Positions 27,183-36,212 of a stretch of DNA of 64,000 nt are shown piece by piece. Position 1 is the stretch's first letter; each line of letters starts with the position of its first letter. Both the position numbers and the translations under genes were made by a program. Source of the DNA: Sipunculus nudus (lineage: Eukaryota; Annelida; Sipuncula; Golfingiida; Sipunculidae); contig JAPPUL010000071.1 of the NCBI GenBank assembly GCA_026874595.1, positions 64,001 through 128,000 of the forward strand, in the 5' to 3' direction. Below the pieces are notes generated by a model. It had not been told where the DNA came from and searched no databases. It was given only the letters and a program-made list of their open reading frames with translations.

Positions 27183-27566
27183 TTACAATATTACAAAACT
27201 TTCGCCTTCGCGTATACCTGCACATACTAGCACAACCTCGCCACGTCCACTTGTAAATGCCTCCGGTTTCTTAAGCTCAAGATTTATCTCTTGTATACTT
27301 TTTGTGTAAGAAAAAAGATATTCCATTATATCGTAACTTAGCTTTTCTACTAGCTTATATCTTGTCTCTCGTACATGTTCTCGTAAATCGCGCTCGAGTT
27401 TATCGTAATCTAGGGCGTCTTCTAACTCATCCGTTATAAATGCCCGCCCAGAAGATACCTTTAGACTTATACTTAATACTATCTTCTGTTTCCTCATTCG
27501 CTCATGTTCATATACTCCTACTAGCGCATCAAGCTCTATCTCTCTTATCTCTATCCTCATCCTCAC
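27183..27566 (-). CDS. folB: Dihydroneopterin aldolase
   Basis: 127 residues, the normal length. Starts IREIELDALVGVYEHER with the family's ALVGV.EHER block and has ALDYDKLERDLREHV and KPEAF. Cleaves dihydroneopterin to the hydroxymethyl pterin in folate synthesis. No folP or folK is adjacent. Confidence 0.88.
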   Translation of the reverse strand: MRMRIEIREIELDALVGVYEHERMRKQKIVLSISLKVSSGRAFITDELEDALDYDKLERDLREHVRETRYKLVEKLSYDIMEYLFSYTKSIQEINLELKKPEAFTSGRGEVVLVCAGIREGESFVIL

Positions 27567-27639
27567 TCTCTTGCATTTCTTGCCTTAGTCTCTTTAATAT
27601 CATTTACTTAAAGACTATCCCGTGAACTACACTTACATA

Positions 27640-28953
27640 CTAAGCTAGCTGCAAATTCTTATGCGCCTCTTCTAACTTCCGCTTTACATCTACATTAAAA
27701 CAACATGCTCTTATACACGGACTCTCTACACAGCTTGAGCACTCTGATACGTTCTGACTAAGCCCTCTGTACAAGCTAATACCCTCTTTCTCCATACCGT
27801 AGTTCTTGAAATACATGTTGTAACGCAATATCGACGATACCTTAACACCACTTGGACATACTCTCTCGCATTCATTACAGCCAAGTTCACAATCATCATC
27901 TTTTGCGCTAACTGCTTTTAATAAGTTTATATCACTTTGGCTTACCTTCCGCCCTGAGGCCTTTATGTACTCCTGTATCTGATCATGGCTTCGCATCGTT
28001 ACCACCAAGCAAGATACTGAGTCGTTGGATAACACCCATTTGAATGCTGATTGGGCATATGATCTACCTTCGTTAAGTTCAGGGTTTAATCCCGATGCAC
28101 CCCGCAACGTCTTCATTGCCACAAAGGCTACCCCATTTGATTTTGCCTTCTTCGATAGCTTCACAAGACCGTTTAATAAATTGTACCCTGCTGGACGATC
28201 TTTGAAATTATATGCTACCATTAGTAGTTTATACTTTCCGCTCTCTATTGCGTAGTCTAACTCCCCTTGCAGCGCTGCATTGTAATTATGACTCGATACT
28301 CCAAGATAACGTACTTTACCTTGTTCCTTAAGTCGCTCATTCGCTTCTAGCATTGCTTCGTCTTGCAATCTATAAAGCTCTCCACCATGTCCTGTGTCTC
28401 GCTCTCCTAGCGCATGTACCAATAGAAAGTCTATATAGTCTGTTTTTAGACGCTTTAAACTAGATTCTACTCCCCTTATATATCCTTCCTTTGTCTCTCG
28501 GTACTTATGTCCCGGATAGCCACTTACGTTACACATCTTTGTTACCAATATCATCTTATCTCTTGTCAGGCTGCTTTTACTTAATGCCTTCCCTAGTTCC
28601 TCCTCAGACCCCCCAGAACCATAGTCCGGTGCTGTGTCAAAATAGTTTATACCTAAGGACATCGCCTTTAATGCTACTCGATAATTCCATAACCCTCCCG
28701 CTCCAAACGATATGTCTGATGCCTTAAGCCCTGTGTCGCCAAGCGCTCTGTACGATAATATCCTTTCTACACTTCCCTTTGCCTCACCCCTTAACACGCT
28801 CCCTTCAACTAAGGCCCCGCCTATGGATAAGCTTGTTAGCTTCTTTATAAATTCACGACGGCTTTTACCCTCTGCCACTTTCTTAACATCTCCTCCTACT
28901 ACCCCATTAGCTCCATTAGCTCCATTACCAAAAGTTTTGTCTTTATCACTCAT
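27640..28953 (-). CDS. Aldo/keto reductase with C-terminal Fe-S region and Tat-like leader
   Basis: 437 residues. N-terminal GANGANG repeats, then a twin-arginine type sequence SRREFIKKL and a hydrophobic stretch, suggesting export of a folded protein. The AKR barrel has YFDTAPDYGSGGSEEELG with the catalytic Asp/Tyr, and LLVHALG with the His equivalent. The C-terminus has cysteine motifs CELGCNECERVCPSG and CSSCVESPCIRAC that look like 4Fe-4S ligands. Oxidoreductase of unknown substrate. Divergent from the response regulator across a 236-bp T-rich gap, which must hold both promoters; I could not place them. Confidence 0.9.
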   Translation of the reverse strand: MSDKDKTFGNGANGANGVVGGDVKKVAEGKSRREFIKKLTSLSIGGALVEGSVLRGEAKGSVERILSYRALGDTGLKASDISFGAGGLWNYRVALKAMSLGINYFDTAPDYGSGGSEEELGKALSKSSLTRDKMILVTKMCNVSGYPGHKYRETKEGYIRGVESSLKRLKTDYIDFLLVHALGERDTGHGGELYRLQDEAMLEANERLKEQGKVRYLGVSSHNYNAALQGELDYAIESGKYKLLMVAYNFKDRPAGYNLLNGLVKLSKKAKSNGVAFVAMKTLRGASGLNPELNEGRSYAQSAFKWVLSNDSVSCLVVTMRSHDQIQEYIKASGRKVSQSDINLLKAVSAKDDDCELGCNECERVCPSGVKVSSILRYNMYFKNYGMEKEGISLYRGLSQNVSECSSCVESPCIRACCFNVDVKRKLEEAHKNLQLA

Positions 28954-29189
28954 AACCTAACCCTCCTTTTATTTAAACCAAACTTGTACATTTGTAGTAT
29001 TTTAAACAAGCCTTCTATTTATTATATTCTTTTTTATCGCTAATTGTTATTACTTTTAATTTGGCTTTTAGTTATTTTTTTAATTTAATTAAAATGCTGT
29101 CTTTTTTATAGTATTTTACATATTTAGAGTGTTTTATTGCTTTATAAAGCGTTTTTTTATAAAGCACTTTTTCTTACTACGTTGGGCCT

Positions 29190-29834
29190 ATGATTAAAAT
29201 TGTCATAGTTGAAGATATTCAAAATATTAGGGAAGGTATCTCATACCTTCTAAACTCTTCCGACAAGATTACTGTCTGTGGGGCGTTTAGTACCGCTGAA
29301 GACTTTATTACCGAGCTTAATAAATCCCAGGATAAGCCTAATATCGTTCTTATGGATATTGGACTGCCGGGTATTGATGGCATTGAGGCTACTAAGATAA
29401 TTAAAAAACAGCATCCTTATATTGAAATCATGATGCTTACCATCTTTGAAGACGAAGACAAAATCTTTAAATCCATTAAAGCTGGAGCTAAAGGTTATAT
29501 CCTTAAAGATACGCCAAGACGAGACCTTATTTCCGAACTTATTGAACTGCACAACGGCGGCTCTCCTATGACTCCACGTATCGCTCGGAAAATACTAAAC
29601 TATTTCGAAAAACCTATTAAAACTATTGACTCTAAGGACTACAACCTCTCAAAACGCGAAAAAGAAATTCTAAAGCTTATTGTTCAAGGACTTACTTATA
29701 TCAAAATCGCTGCCAAAATAAATATAAAACCTAATACCGTAAGAAAACACATTCAAAATATTTATGATAAATTACAAGTATCTTCTCGCGCTGAGGTCGT
29801 CGGAAAAGCTATTAATGAGGGACTAATATCATAA
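29190..29834 (+). CDS. NarL/FixJ-type response regulator
   Basis: 214 residues. Receiver domain with the acidic pair VEDI, phospho-acceptor Asp56 in VLMDIGLPG and the switch lysine in YILKDTPRRD. A LuxR-type helix-turn-helix follows (LSKREKEILKLIVQGLTYIKIA..I....NTVRKHIQNIYDKL). Binds DNA after phosphorylation. No histidine kinase is in the window, so it is an orphan here. Convergent with the RND operon at a 12-bp gap. Confidence 0.95.
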   Translation: MIKIVIVEDIQNIREGISYLLNSSDKITVCGAFSTAEDFITELNKSQDKPNIVLMDIGLPGIDGIEATKIIKKQHPYIEIMMLTIFEDEDKIFKSIKAGAKGYILKDTPRRDLISELIELHNGGSPMTPRIARKILNYFEKPIKTIDSKDYNLSKREKEILKLIVQGLTYIKIAAKINIKPNTVRKHIQNIYDKLQVSSRAEVVGKAINEGLIS

Positions 29835-29846
29835 CCTATTCTCTCC

Positions 29847-32800
29847 TTACTCTCTTTTGCCTCTGCCCCTAACCCTTTCTAATAACCGTTTACACAACTC
29901 TTTCGTCTTTTCTTTCCCTTCTTCCAAATATACATACACCACAGGAACTACTATCAAAGTTTGAACCGTTGCAAGACTAAGTCCTCCTATTATCGCCCAA
30001 CCCATCGGACTCCAGAATGACCTAGTCCCGCCTATTGCTAAGGCTAAGGGTAATAAGCCTCCTATCGTTGTAAAGGTTGTTAGCAATATCGCTTTTAGCC
30101 GCGTCTCGCTTGCTTCTATTACTCCTTCTTTTAATCCACGCCCTCGCTTGCGTAGCAGATTTACATAGCTTACTAAAACTATTGCGTCGTTTACTACAAT
30201 TCCCGCAAGCGATATCCCTCCAAACATAACCATTATTCCAAGATTACTATTACTAAGTAATACTCCAAGTGAGACCCCACCTACTGACAACAATACCGTT
30301 ACTAGTATTGCTACAGGTTGCAAAAATGAGTTGAACTGTAAGACTATTATAAAATAAATTAAAAGAAAGCCTATCACAAACGCTTTCCCCAAATCATCAA
30401 ACGATTTGTCCCTATCCTCGTTCTCTCCGCGAAACCTAACGCTATATCCCTTAGGTAAAGAAAATGTTTCCGTATCCGATAAAATATCTATAACCTCCTT
30501 CGCAACCTCTCCGCGTGAACGCTTTGTTAAATCTACATCCCCGCTTACTACTATCGAACGTTTGAAGTCTTCTCGTCTTATATAACTTCTATTGCTTTTT
30601 AATACTATATCCGTAAACTGGTTTAGCGCTATGGGCCTTTTTAGCCTTTCGCTATATATTGCCATCGCTGATATGTCTTCTATCCGCCTGTTGTATATCC
30701 TATCATCTACTCTAAGCCTTACCTTATATTCTTTTGTCCCATACTGATATCGGGCAAGCTCATAGCCTGTGTTCATTGCAAATAAATAGCTTTGAATCGT
30801 TTGTACCGATAAATCATATTTCTCGGCTCGTGCCCTGTCTATTTCTACCCTAACCTCAGGTTTACTTACTCCATAATCGTTCCTTATATCTATTGCTCCA
30901 TCAACTCCTTTTACTATCTGTTCCGCTCGCCCTGCAAGCTTCTTTAAGACATTTATATTGTTACCTGATATTATTACATTTATCGGCGCCGCTGTCGGAG
31001 GTCCCGTCCTTGGACTCCTTACTCTAACTCGGGCATCTGGCGTTATCTTATCGTATATCTCATTCCTAAGTTCTGCCATGAAATCTTCTAGACTATAATC
31101 CCTATATTCTGCCTGAATCAAATCTATATCAATTTGTGCCGTGTTAGGCCCGCTAAACTCTCCTCCCATATTTATCATTACATTCGCACCGCCTGCCCCA
31201 ACGGTCGTTGAATAAAACTTTATTATCCTTTTGCTATCTATCTGCTCTTCTTTCTCTTCTAACTCCTCCTCTCCTCCCCTAAACATATATTGTAATATAA
31301 TTTGCTCTATATCCTTTGTTACCTTGTCTGTTGCCTCAACAGTATAACCCTTTGGCATTTCTACGTAGATCATAAACTTTCCAAGATCTATATCAGGAAA
31401 CAATTCTGCATCTCGACTAAGTAATATCAATATCCCCATAACAAATACACTCAAAGCCAATATCATCACCAAAAACTTGTGCCGCAATGATGCCCTTATT
31501 AACTTTGAATGTTTTGCATGTACCTTCTTAAATAAATCTTTTGTCCACAAACGCCCTCCTGCAATATAATCTCCATCCCCTCCAGCACCTAAGTCTCTAT
31601 CTTTGCGACCAGTCCAACGCCGCATCTTGGCAAATAACCTTATTATAAAACCTTCATCGCCCTTTACAGTCAGATATTTACTTGCTACCACAGGGATTAT
31701 CGCATGATCAAATATTATTGATCCCACTAAAGCTAGTAATACTGTCTTTGGGATATATGACATGAATGCTCCTACTACACCGCTCATCAAGAAAATCGGT
31801 GCAAAAGAGGCCATCGTTGTTAATACTGCAGATACTACTGCGCTCCCCACCTCTTCTGTCCCATCATAAGCCGCCTCAAGCCTATCTTTACCCCCCTCCA
31901 TATGACGATATATACTCTCAAGTACTACTATTGCCCCGTCTACCACTATCCCTATTATTATTATTAAACCAAATTGGACTATGTTATTTATTGACTCGCC
32001 TAAAACAAACAGCCCCATTATCGCAAATAGAGAACAAAAAGGTACGGCAAGCGTTGCTAATAACGCATTCCGAAACCCTACCCCGAATAATAATACTATG
32101 AATACTACTATTATCCCTTGTTGGGCACTTGAGGCTAACTCTTTAAGACGGGTCCTTACTTCACTTGCTTGATCTGCTACTACTGCTAACTTTATACCCT
32201 CCGGTAGCAAACCAGATCCCTCTATCCCTTCTATTACTCTTTGCGTTGACTCCGATACCTCAAGAACATTTGCTTCCCTTTGCTTTAATATCGCAAGGGC
32301 TATTGCTGGCTTGCCATTATATCTTGCGTAGCTTCTTACCTTCTCTGTCCCAAATTCTATATTACCAAGATCTTTTAAATATACTGGCTTGCCATCCTTA
32401 TAAAGCAATATCGTATTTCTTACCTCGTCTGCATCCTTATATGATCCAAGAACGCGTACCGGATAATCTACATCCCCCATCTTTATCGCACCACCTGGAC
32501 TGTCAAGTGCTCCTCCTTGGAAAAATCTGAATATCTCTACTAGCGATATCTGTTTCTTCCATAGCTCTATAGGATCCACGAATACACTTATCTCCCGATC
32601 TAATGCTCCATATAACCTAACACGAGAAAGCCCTTCTATATTACTCGTAAATACTTTGTCTACCTCCTCCGCCATTACCGTCAGATCTTCATAACCATAT
32701 CCTTCTCCATAAAGCATAACATTCATTACAGGGGTGCTTGCTACATCTATTCCTTCTATTCTTGGAGTCTCTATATCATCTGGAAGCTCGTTTAATATGT

Positions 32801-33140
32801 TCATTACCGCATCATTTACTTCCCGCTTCTTCTCTTTATTATCTACTCCATATTCAAATTCTACAAACACCCTAGCAAAATTTTGTAGCGCTATCGACGT
32901 TACGTTCTTTATATCGTTTATCTTCTTTATCTCTTGCTCTATCTTATTGTTTATTTGATACTCTATCTCGCTCGGTGAGGCTCCCCTATATTCTACTGTC
33001 ACAAATACAAAGGGTATTTCTATGTTTGGAAATAGCTCAAGTGAGGACATCATTATTGACACAACACCTACTACCACTATCATCGTCAATAATAGCCCCA
33101 CCAGCATAGGCTTGTCTATCAACTTGCCCGTTATTTTCAT
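29847..33140 (-). CDS. RND-family efflux transporter, inner-membrane pump
   Basis: 1097 residues, AcrB/MdtB-like with 12 predicted helices and two large periplasmic loops. The proton-relay aspartate sits in helix 4 (IIGIVVDGAIVVLESI), and the second half repeats the plan (GISLAGIVVNDAIVLVSY). A 60-residue cytoplasmic insertion rich in charge and glycine (near GDEGFIIRLFAKMRRW) follows the first half. Third gene of a tolC-fusion protein-pump operon that spans both membranes. Drug versus metal substrate cannot be told, though HAE1-type is more likely. Confidence 0.93.
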   Translation of the reverse strand: MKITGKLIDKPMLVGLLLTMIVVVGVVSIMMSSLELFPNIEIPFVFVTVEYRGASPSEIEYQINNKIEQEIKKINDIKNVTSIALQNFARVFVEFEYGVDNKEKKREVNDAVMNILNELPDDIETPRIEGIDVASTPVMNVMLYGEGYGYEDLTVMAEEVDKVFTSNIEGLSRVRLYGALDREISVFVDPIELWKKQISLVEIFRFFQGGALDSPGGAIKMGDVDYPVRVLGSYKDADEVRNTILLYKDGKPVYLKDLGNIEFGTEKVRSYARYNGKPAIALAILKQREANVLEVSESTQRVIEGIEGSGLLPEGIKLAVVADQASEVRTRLKELASSAQQGIIVVFIVLLFGVGFRNALLATLAVPFCSLFAIMGLFVLGESINNIVQFGLIIIIGIVVDGAIVVLESIYRHMEGGKDRLEAAYDGTEEVGSAVVSAVLTTMASFAPIFLMSGVVGAFMSYIPKTVLLALVGSIIFDHAIIPVVASKYLTVKGDEGFIIRLFAKMRRWTGRKDRDLGAGGDGDYIAGGRLWTKDLFKKVHAKHSKLIRASLRHKFLVMILALSVFVMGILILLSRDAELFPDIDLGKFMIYVEMPKGYTVEATDKVTKDIEQIILQYMFRGGEEELEEKEEQIDSKRIIKFYSTTVGAGGANVMINMGGEFSGPNTAQIDIDLIQAEYRDYSLEDFMAELRNEIYDKITPDARVRVRSPRTGPPTAAPINVIISGNNINVLKKLAGRAEQIVKGVDGAIDIRNDYGVSKPEVRVEIDRARAEKYDLSVQTIQSYLFAMNTGYELARYQYGTKEYKVRLRVDDRIYNRRIEDISAMAIYSERLKRPIALNQFTDIVLKSNRSYIRREDFKRSIVVSGDVDLTKRSRGEVAKEVIDILSDTETFSLPKGYSVRFRGENEDRDKSFDDLGKAFVIGFLLIYFIIVLQFNSFLQPVAILVTVLLSVGGVSLGVLLSNSNLGIMVMFGGISLAGIVVNDAIVLVSYVNLLRKRGRGLKEGVIEASETRLKAILLTTFTTIGGLLPLALAIGGTRSFWSPMGWAIIGGLSLATVQTLIVVPVVYVYLEEGKEKTKELCKRLLERVRGRGKRE

Positions 33141-33197
33141 TTATACTTAATCCCGTTTTCTGTGTTTATCTTTATTTTAAATATTTATAGCCTAAAC

Positions 33198-34145
33198 TTA
33201 CTCTAGCCCAGCTCCTGACCAAAGCCTTACCTTCTCTCCATCATATGCTCGGTAATTACCCTTTATCACCACCTTCTCTCCTCCCTTTAAGCCATTTAAT
33301 ATCTCTACTTTTTCTTCGTAATACTGCCCCAATAAAACGTCTTGACGATTTACTACTCCTGCTTCCGCATCATAAAGATAGACATAGGATATGTTGTCTT
33401 CCATCAATATACTCCTAAGAGGGGCTGTATATGCCTCTTTCTTATCAAGCAATATAATAACCTGCGTAAACATTCCCGACTTTAACTTAAGTCCTTCATT
33501 CTCTACCATAACTTCTGTCCTCAGTGTTAAGGTATTTGGATCAAGTGCTGGGTATAAGCGGCTTATCTTACCTGAAATCCCTTCCCCTTCATACCCCTTA
33601 GGCTTTATCAATACCTCCTGCCCTTCACTCACCTTCCATATGTCCTTCTCCGGTACGTCCACATACACCTTAACTCGTTTGACCCTTATTATCCGACACA
33701 GCTTCCTTTGTCCATTTACAAGCTCACCCTCCTCTACATAAACTCGCGAAACATACCCGCTCATCTTCGCTCGTAAAACAAATCGGCGAAAGTCCCGTCC
33801 CGTTACCGCCTTTTGATCTAGCTCCATTATATATTCTCCACGCTTTACATAACTTCCCTCTACTGCCTTAATATTTCGTACTATTCCAACTACTCCTACA
33901 TCCGGATAAAGATCTAGCTCAACCTCACCCTCAACCCTTCCCACTAAAGACAACCTCTCACGCACAACCTCCTTACCAACTTCTACAACACTCACCTGCA
34001 ATACCTTCTCTGCTCCTCCCTTCTTATCCTCAGCCTCTTTAGCTTCTTCTTCACCCTCACAACCAAGAAAACCAACTGTTAACATCAGCAATAACACTAT
34101 TACCTTTTTTATCTCTAACATTTCTTTATACAATTCTTTGTCCAA
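33198..34145 (-). CDS. RND membrane fusion lipoprotein without an alpha-hairpin
   Basis: 315 residues. Signal peptide with lipobox-like VGFLGC, so a periplasmic lipoprotein. The two lipoyl half-motifs (GIVRNIKAVEGSYVKRGEYIMELD and AKMSGYVSRVYVEEGELV) are joined by only about a dozen residues, with no long coiled-coil hairpin. Beta-barrel and membrane-proximal domains follow. Start uncertain: TTG 34145 lies in a 12-bp tandem repeat, and ATG 34121 is the better signal-peptide start. It should couple the pump to the TolC protein. Confidence 0.88.
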   Translation of the reverse strand: MDKELYKEMLEIKKVIVLLLMLTVGFLGCEGEEEAKEAEDKKGGAEKVLQVSVVEVGKEVVRERLSLVGRVEGEVELDLYPDVGVVGIVRNIKAVEGSYVKRGEYIMELDQKAVTGRDFRRFVLRAKMSGYVSRVYVEEGELVNGQRKLCRIIRVKRVKVYVDVPEKDIWKVSEGQEVLIKPKGYEGEGISGKISRLYPALDPNTLTLRTEVMVENEGLKLKSGMFTQVIILLDKKEAYTAPLRSILMEDNISYVYLYDAEAGVVNRQDVLLGQYYEEKVEILNGLKGGEKVVIKGNYRAYDGEKVRLWSGAGLE

Positions 34146-34154
34146 TTCTTTGTC
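34131..34154. repeat. 12-bp tandem duplication at a gene start
   Basis: CAATTCTTTGTC twice. On the coding (-) strand it duplicates the GACAAAGAATTG segment at the start of the fusion-protein gene. Confidence 0.88.
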
Positions 34155-34179
34155 CCTCTTTATTTATATAGCCTCTCGT

Positions 34180-35625
34180 TTAATAATATATCCCTATTGC
34201 CTCAAGTAGCCTTAAGTATGACCTGTTATAATTATATAACTCCATGTAATACCCAAATTGCGTTTTTTGATACTGCACATACGCATCAAGATATTTTATA
34301 TAATCTAGCGTTCCCTTTCTATATGCTCGTCGTACTATCTTAAAATTCTCCTGCGATAACTTCGATATCTCTTTCCTATCTCTTAAATTCTTTGCATACC
34401 TTTTATACTCAAGCTGTTTTAATATTATCTCGTGCTCTATCTTCTTTGATACACTCTCAAGCTCCTTTGCTAGGGCTCCTATCTCGTATTTTAGACTCTT
34501 TACTTTACTATGGCTTGATGAGTTTGGTATCAAAGGCTCGGTTAAGGGCATTTTTAGCTTTACTCCTGCTATATAATTAATTTGTGTATCGTAGTCTCCT
34601 AGACTAATTCCACTTAGTCCTAGTTCTGGCTGCTGGGTATATCTTAAGCCAATTGACCCGTATACCGATAAACTCGGTTTGTATAAAGAACTTACTACTG
34701 TTTTGTTATATTCCAATATCTTTTGTCTTATCTTTAGTTTCTTAAGCTCTATTCGCCTCTCTTTGGCTTTATTCAATAACTCCTTTAAATCACCATCTAA
34801 CTCGCTCATATAACTTAAGGCTTCTTTTTCCATAACAAAATCTCGTTCCGTTACTATATCTTCTCTCTCTAAAACTACATCACGAAATCCCGCTTCCTTT
34901 AACTCATATTTGCCTATTTCTGTTACCGGCTCTAAAGACAATAGCATAAGTAAATTATTTAATGCTTTTAAATAATCATCCTCTGCCTTCCCCTCTTCTA
35001 ATTTGTCGCTTGTATATTGTATATTTATTCTTATAAATCCAGTTTTGTCAGAACGCCCCCTTAAATAATTCCTACGTTCCTCTTTAAGCGTTCTTTCTAA
35101 CAATTTACTTGTTTCTTTTCTTATCTCTATGTTTTGTCTTGCAAGAAGCGCGCTGTAGTACGCTTCTTGTACTTCCCTGAGTAAACGTCCCTTTAACGCT
35201 TCTTTTTCTAATATAGATAACTCGTATTCTCTTTGGGCTATCGATAGCTTTGCTCCATCCCTACCAAATGCGTATATTGTGTAATTTATATCTAGCGAGC
35301 TTGTTAGGGTGTGAGGGGCTGTTGGGAAAGTTAGTAAGCCTGCACTTTGACTTGTATATTGATACTGATATCCAGCTGATAACGATAAATCTGGATAGTA
35401 CAATTTGGCCTTTGCTTCGTCTATTTGTTTAGACCTCGATTTTGTTTTATATATATAACTTTGATACTCTGTATTTGTCTTTAATACCAAGCTAAGGCAG
35501 TCTTTCAAGCTTAAGGATACCTTCTCTCCTAAAGCATCCTTACCATATCCTCTCTGCCATATAAACTGCATAATCAATATCATAACCACTAGAAACAGCT
35601 TAGTTTTATTCTTCATCTTCTCCAT
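34180..35625 (-). CDS. TolC-family outer-membrane efflux protein
   Basis: 481 residues. Signal peptide (LFLVVMILIMQF), then two repeats of the outer-membrane efflux protein fold: SLSLKDCLSLVLKTNTEYQS at the start of the first, SLSAGYQY and RGRSDKTGF inside, and a second half with long helices and KGTLDYIKYLDAYVQYQKTQF near the end. Forms the outer-membrane channel of the RND system. An ATG nine bases further in (35616) is an equal start choice. Confidence 0.92.
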   Translation of the reverse strand: MEKMKNKTKLFLVVMILIMQFIWQRGYGKDALGEKVSLSLKDCLSLVLKTNTEYQSYIYKTKSRSKQIDEAKAKLYYPDLSLSAGYQYQYTSQSAGLLTFPTAPHTLTSSLDINYTIYAFGRDGAKLSIAQREYELSILEKEALKGRLLREVQEAYYSALLARQNIEIRKETSKLLERTLKEERRNYLRGRSDKTGFIRINIQYTSDKLEEGKAEDDYLKALNNLLMLLSLEPVTEIGKYELKEAGFRDVVLEREDIVTERDFVMEKEALSYMSELDGDLKELLNKAKERRIELKKLKIRQKILEYNKTVVSSLYKPSLSVYGSIGLRYTQQPELGLSGISLGDYDTQINYIAGVKLKMPLTEPLIPNSSSHSKVKSLKYEIGALAKELESVSKKIEHEIILKQLEYKRYAKNLRDRKEISKLSQENFKIVRRAYRKGTLDYIKYLDAYVQYQKTQFGYYMELYNYNRSYLRLLEAIGIYY

Positions 35626-35859
35626 AACTTGCAGTTTTATATTTTTTTTAAGAATTTTTAAATGAAATCATACTTATTTACTGCTTTATTTTAAATATTG
35701 CATCCGCTATATATTATATTTAATAACGTTTTTGCTGATTCTCTTTTTTTCTTTGATATATTTACTTTTTTCTGTTTTTTTTTATTGGCTTTTATTCGCA
35801 TTTAGTGTTTTATTCTTATTTCGTTACTATGTTTTTATTTGTAGCGATTAGCCCTTATT

Positions 35860-36177
35860 ATGTATAATAAAAAACATAAGTATAAGTTTAATCGTAAGCT
35901 TGAAGATATTAGCTCCATTATCAAAAACTTGATTCAAGAAAAAAAATGGGCGCCGTCTTTACTTGAGGCTACTGCTGTTGATATATACAACTCGATGGAG
36001 GAAAACGATATTAAAGATTCTAAAGCTTTATTTGTTTCTAATGGCTCTCTTGTCATTAGCTGTCCTTCTGCTGCTTTGGCTAATGAGATTGCTTTATCGC
36101 AATCTTTTTTGATTAATTCTATCAATAAGAAAGTCGGCAAAAGAGTTATTGAGAAACTGCGTTTTCAAATTTACTAA
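35860..36177 (+). CDS. DciA-like DUF721 protein
   Basis: 105 residues with a DUF721 pattern: an N-terminal helix pair (SIIKNLIQEKKWAPSLLEA) and a small beta-alpha domain (ALFVSNGSLVISCPSAALANEIAL..SFLINSIN). DUF721 proteins related to DciA load or assist the replicative helicase in bacteria without DnaC. It lies 35 bp before gyrB, a common pairing next to dnaA-dnaN-recF, though those three are not upstream here. Confidence 0.78.
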   Translation: MYNKKHKYKFNRKLEDISSIIKNLIQEKKWAPSLLEATAVDIYNSMEENDIKDSKALFVSNGSLVISCPSAALANEIALSQSFLINSINKKVGKRVIEKLRFQIY

Positions 36178-36212
36178 CTATTCACTTTTTAAAAAATCAT
36201 TTGGGAGGCTTA

